Shown here piece after piece: positions 1 through 64,000 of a DNA stretch of 64,000 nt (within the stretch, counting starts at the first letter, position 1; every line of letters starts with the position of its first letter). The stretch lies in contig NC_071334.1 of the NCBI RefSeq assembly GCF_027744825.2, positions 67,367,437-67,431,436 on the forward strand. The letters run 5' to 3'. Both the position numbers and the translations under genes were made by a program. The notes beneath the pieces are model-generated. The model saw only the letters and a program-made list of their open reading frames with translations. It made no database searches and was not told the origin of the DNA. The DNA is from Synchiropus splendidus. Lineage: Eukaryota; Chordata; Actinopteri; Syngnathiformes; Callionymidae.

Positions 1-600
1 AATCACATGCTCCAAAAGATGCACCTTATATACAACAATATACAACGGCTGCAGCATTTCAGTGTTTGTGAGTGATCAATGGCAGCGCCGCACACATGTC
101 TCTGTTCCGATTCGCACAAGCTGTGAAATATGAATCTGGGACAAACATTGTTTCGGGGGCTGCGTGCCCTCAATTAAATCAATATATTCATTAAGCGCAA
201 GGTCCCCCTATAGGTCACACACCGACTGTAATCCCTTTTCACGCTGAATATGTGGCCCCACGTCCAAGAGCCGGCGCGCGGAGGTGCCACTCCAGGCTTC
301 CGTGGATGAATGGGAGCTGCAGTTTCAAGTGTGCGTGTGTGTGTGAGGGCGAGTTGCACGATGAGAGTGGGCGTGAGTGTGTGTGCGCGAGACACTGCTG
401 GGCTACTTGGTTTACATGTGAGCAGTAAATTACGCATGACAATAATTCACTCACGACTGGATCCCATGCAGAAAAAAAAAAAAAAGTAGAGGCAAAACTT
501 TACTTTTTTAGCCTCATAATCCACATTTTAAAGAACTGAACTGCACAAGTACGACACGTAGAAACTCGAGCCGTTTTATTTGTGTTATTATTTTGGTGGC

Positions 601-630
601 GAGGACGGGGGACGTGAGGACGGGGGACGT
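601..630. repeat. perfect 15-bp tandem duplication
   Basis: GAGGACGGGGGACGT occurs twice head to tail (601-615 and 616-630), followed by a G-run. It is GC-rich in otherwise AT-rich sequence. Each copy contains a GACGT core that resembles a CRE/ATF half site. Function is unknown. Confidence 0.9.
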
Positions 631-774
631 GGGGGGTATTAAAGGGCGGAGCTTTAACCAGTTCTGCCCTTGATTGATGATTTAATTAGCCATACAGTGG
701 CAAACTGCAAGAGGATGGTACACAAAATAACACTTTATTTACATAACCAATCAGTGAGCTGCAAAGGTGGAGCT

Positions 775-845
775 TCCTCTCTCTCTCACACACACTCCTC
801 TCTCTCTCTCTCCCTCACACACACACTATCTCTCTTTCACACACA
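775..845. repeat. CT/CA-rich low-complexity tract
   Basis: Alternating runs of CT and CACA dinucleotides form a compound, imperfect microsatellite about 70 bp long. Confidence 0.85.
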
Positions 846-1735
846 TTCACAGTGGCGCACGGGAGAGATGGCTCCTTCTGTAATAAATGTGGGATTCATC
901 TTCTTTAGTGGCCTCCAGCACGTGAAATAATCCTGAAAGAAAGTCCATGATATTCCTGTAACATTCCTGCAGGCATTCAGTGACCCTGTTGTGACTTTAT
1001 CCCGCATCTATTGTACTGTTAAATGCATCGCAGTCTGTCACACCAGTCGCCAAATTAATACAGCTTAAATGCAGCTCCACAGTCAGCAAAAATCTGCATT
1101 GAGAGACAATTCAAAACATGATCACATTTCTTTAATTGTATAATTTAATTCAAATAATTTAATCGAAATCCAAAACAGAATAATTCACTCAAGAGTTGTG
1201 ACAGTCTGAATTCTGCTTTAAATCAAAAGTGCAAATATTCATGCAATAAACATTCCAGTTTTTTTGAACGATTCTCGAGCTCTCCATCAATAGACAGTTT
1301 CACCGAGCGCTCCAGCAGAAAGTCCTGTGTAAGTCGAATAGGAAAATGAACGTATTCTTACATGATGCGGGCGGCGTGGACACGCTCCAAGTTCCCCGTC
1401 CTGAAATCTCGCTCCCCGACTTCGCTGGTTTGCCTCAAAAAACGCAGCTGAGATGCGGACCAGAGCGCAGGGGGGCAAAAGAAAAGAGAGATGAAGAGAG
1501 AGAGGCGAAAACTTCAACCAAGAAGATGCTCACGTTTGCCTCTCCTCAATTATCCCCTCCCGTGAAGATAGGTGGCGTGCGTTTCAGGGGGCTTCTCCTC
1601 TGTGTTCCACGGCAAAGAAAAGGAGGTGGAAAGAAAAAAAAATGTCATTAGAAGAGGCGTAACACGTCAGTCCCTACCCAGGTTTGTTTCCTGGAGTGGG
1701 TGTAAGACATCAGTTGTAAACCTGCCCTAGCAGGA

Positions 1736-1864
1736 ATAGCGGTCCCTCCCTCCTCCCAACTATTTCTAAGGCTTTATTATCACCGGTGGAAACGGATCCG
1801 CTCACCGACAGACGCGCTCCGGTATCATCCCTCCTCTACGCCGCCTCTCGCCGCTTAAAATCAG
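1736..1864 (+). promoter_or_regulatory. zeb2: probable zeb2 core promoter / noncoding exon 1
   Basis: A GC- and CpG-rich stretch ends at TCAG|GTACGT (donor after 1864), a good splice-donor match. It lies about 0.9 kb before the acceptor of the coding-start exon, as expected for the noncoding first exon known in vertebrate ZEB2. No clear TATA box is seen and the transcription start cannot be fixed. A second donor (CCG|GTGAGT after 2062) would extend exon 1 to that point. Only 5' transcript data could decide. Confidence 0.45.
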
Positions 1865-1980
1865 GTACGTGTGCCCACATTTGGGGGAAAAAAAATAAAC
1901 ATTTAATGCACTTTTTTGTCCTCTGAAGCGAAACTGGATTTTAAACTTTACCGGCACGAAGTTGGAGCGCAACTTTTCCG

Positions 1981-1994
1981 CACCTGCTCAGGTG
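1981..1994. promoter_or_regulatory. inverted pair of ZEB-type E-boxes
   Basis: CACCTGCTCAGGTG is two CACCTG boxes in inverted orientation with two bases between. ZEB1/ZEB2 bind CACCT(G) through their two zinc-finger clusters and prefer paired sites, usually spaced further apart than here. Its position in the promoter/leader region makes negative autoregulation a reasonable guess. Other bHLH factors also bind this box. Confidence 0.45.
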
Positions 1995-2060
1995 GAAGAA
2001 AGTGCGTGTGTTTATTTTTTACCGTCCACTTTTCCCCCTTTTTCAACCTCTGTGATGCCC

Positions 2061-2068
2061 CGGTGAGT
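2061..2068 (+). other. zeb2: alternative exon 1 splice donor
   Basis: CG|GTGAGT matches the U1 donor consensus fully on the intron side. It would make a longer noncoding exon 1 that includes the E-box pair. It competes with the donor after 1864. Confidence 0.4.
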
Positions 2069-2781
2069 CGCGTGGTGACCGCAGCCGAGGACCGAGCGCT
2101 GTTTGCGGGCTGGTAGGCGACACAATCCCCCTGGATAAGAACTGCAATCCTGCTTTCGGAAAAACATCCAGAAATCCCCCTAAATAACTTCCTTGCTCTT
2201 CTTTGCGCGTGTGACAAGATGACATGAGATTTTTTTAAATGGAATTCGGCCACTTTTTTTTGACATTTTCACAACCACACCGCGTTGCTTTATTTATGTT
2301 TTGATTCTAAAGTAACTGCTAAACTTTTAATGTAGACACAGCCCCTTGGCGTTTTAGAATAAAGACAACTCCATTCGTCACTTGCAGTGATGTTTATTCA
2401 ACATATTAAAAGAAGAATCGTGTCGATTCATTATTTTATTCGCGTCTAAGTGACGCGTAATTGCGCGTGAAACGCTGCGATCGCCTTTCATAAAACAGTG
2501 TTTAATAATGTATTGAAAAGAAAAGCCGTGTAACTTTTCAAAGTAGGGTGAGAATACAGCGATCGTTGCGGTGTAATAATGAAACAGTGGTTCTGAGTGG
2601 AGCCACTGGGCTGGGAGGCGATCAGTTGAAGCCCTAAATTAGATGGACGCGGATCCCTCGTCTCCTCCTCCGTTACTTTCAACTCTTGTGGAGGCTTTCG
2701 CTCCAAAAAAAATATTCCGCCAGCAACTTTAGATGGAATATTGACATTGTGCCGCCGCCCTCTGTGTTTGTTTCCCGTCAG

Positions 2782-2852
2782 GCTGACAAGAAAAAATCAC
2801 AAGAAATCGGAGTCCATGCGAGCTGCCATCTGATCCCCGCACGCTCTTATCA
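2782..2852 (+). other. zeb2: zeb2 5' untranslated part of exon 2
   Basis: This is the leader between the inferred acceptor (AG at 2780-2781) and the start codon. It is 71 nt long and contains one short upstream reading frame at 2816-2833. The exact acceptor is inferred from the pyrimidine tract and the first good AG upstream of the start. Confidence 0.65.
2816..2833 (+). promoter_or_regulatory. five-codon upstream ORF (uORF)
   Basis: ATG CGA GCT GCC ATC TGA encodes MRAAI. It ends 19 nt before the zeb2 start. Its start context is weak (T at -3, C at +4). Such a short uORF could lower or gate translation of zeb2; this is inference. Confidence 0.5.
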
Positions 2853-63608
<60,756 letters not shown>

Positions 63609-64000
63609 GTAAATAAGCCACCTAGTGAAAGCCCCAGGCTCAGTCTCTAAAATGATCTGAACTCATTTCCACTCTAATTAAAGCGAGTCAGCAGAGAGGA
63701 AACTCACCTGAGATAGATTGGCGATCAACAGCGAGGCCTCGATGGCAGAATTTAGGGACAAATTCGAATTGTTAAAATCCATTAGCTGTCGTGACTTTAA
63801 TGAACGTTTTATTTCCCCACCTTCCCACTGATATATTCACCAGAAGATCAAACTTTTGCTTTAAAACGCGAAAATGGCTTTTGAAATCAAAATGACAAAG
63901 GTAAGCCCCGGAGCGGTGCGGTGTCGAAAATTCCCACTACATCTCAGCGGCACTTTCAAAGGCTGCGAGATCCAAAATGAGCTCCTGCACGTGGATTAAT
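63609..64000 (+). other. zeb2: start of intron 8 (window end)
   Basis: After the exon 8 donor the frame stays open for 13 codons ([13 protein letters not shown]) and stops at 63648-63650. An ATTAAA hexamer lies at 63677-63682. The rest is AT-rich and without a gene. The next coding exon, expected to begin the C-terminal finger region, is not in the window. Confidence 0.7.

Larger units (their letters stand above)
1..1735. other. upstream flanking DNA, no gene seen
   Basis: This is the DNA before the inferred zeb2 first exon. Open frames on both strands are short, low in complexity and match no family I recognise. It contains an A-run at about 471-485, a duplicated 15-mer, a CT/CA-rich tract and a purine-rich stretch around 1480-1520. 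The part from about 1000 to 1260 is AT-rich with TTAAT and ATTTAAT motifs, so it may be regulatory, but nothing specific can be named. Promoter-distal elements of zeb2, or an antisense transcript like mammalian ZEB2-AS1, could lie here; neither is visible from sequence alone. Confidence 0.5.
1865..2781 (+). other. zeb2: putative intron 1 (5' UTR intron)
   Basis: This is the interval from the first candidate donor (1865) to the acceptor at 2780-2781, where TGTTTGTTTCCCGTCAG gives a strong pyrimidine tract. It carries the alternative GTGAGT donor at 2063 and an inverted E-box pair at 1981-1994. In mammals the matching 5' UTR intron holds an IRES and its retention is controlled by a natural antisense RNA. 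Whether fish share this cannot be read from sequence. Open frames here (for example 1948-2253 on the minus strand) are not convincing genes. Confidence 0.45.

Overview
This window is vertebrate nuclear DNA, almost certainly from a ray-finned (teleost) fish. It holds the 5' two-thirds of one gene, the zinc-finger E-box-binding homeobox repressor zeb2 (SIP1/ZFHX1B), on the + strand. The call rests on seven coding exons that join in frame across consensus GT/AG splice sites into 969 residues. These residues follow the vertebrate ZEB2 protein from its [17 protein letters not shown] start to the end of the very large exon 8. ZEB2 rather than ZEB1 is indicated by the MKQ extension, the VEHxW and GTVK segments, the FEDYF-KRKL and VSIxEYLQR segments, and the long Smad-binding region. 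Teleosts keep two copies (zeb2a and zeb2b), and I cannot tell which this is. The teleost assignment rests on the protein's divergence from mammals and on fish-type dispersed repeat fragments.

Layout. Positions 1-1735 are upstream DNA with no convincing gene. Positions 1736-2852 hold a probable promoter, first noncoding exon and 5' leader; two splice donors are possible (after 1864 or 2062), and the acceptor is at 2781/2782. Exon 2 (coding 2853-2925) carries the start codon and the NuRD-recruiting motif. A huge intron 2 of about 48 kb (2926-50976) follows. Then come exon 3 (50977-51228), exon 4 (55641-55709), exon 5 (57770-57958), exon 6 (58535-58749, zinc fingers 1-2), exon 7 (61242-61350, finger 3) and exon 8 (61609-63608, finger 4, Smad-binding domain, atypical finger, homeodomain-like domain, CtBP motifs). 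The C-terminal finger cluster must lie beyond position 64000.

The introns contain simple repeats, including a 665-bp GATA/GACA (Bkm-type) array, a few decayed transposon fragments and one hAT-like MITE in intron 4. They also contain several AT-rich, homeobox- or octamer-rich blocks that look like conserved noncoding elements. Mammalian ZEB2 is known to sit in a landscape dense in such elements, but conservation cannot be tested here. No second protein-coding gene, rRNA, tRNA or CRISPR array could be supported.

I found no wholly new biological system. The most notable non-coding signals are an inverted pair of ZEB-type E-boxes in the leader region (possible self-repression), a weak/strong start-codon pair preceded by a tiny uORF, a compact hairpin inside an AT-rich block of intron 3, a 16-bp perfect CpG-containing palindrome in intron 4, an exon-like open segment in intron 5, and a short in-frame tail after exon 8 that would give a ZEB2 without C-terminal fingers if intron 8 were retained.
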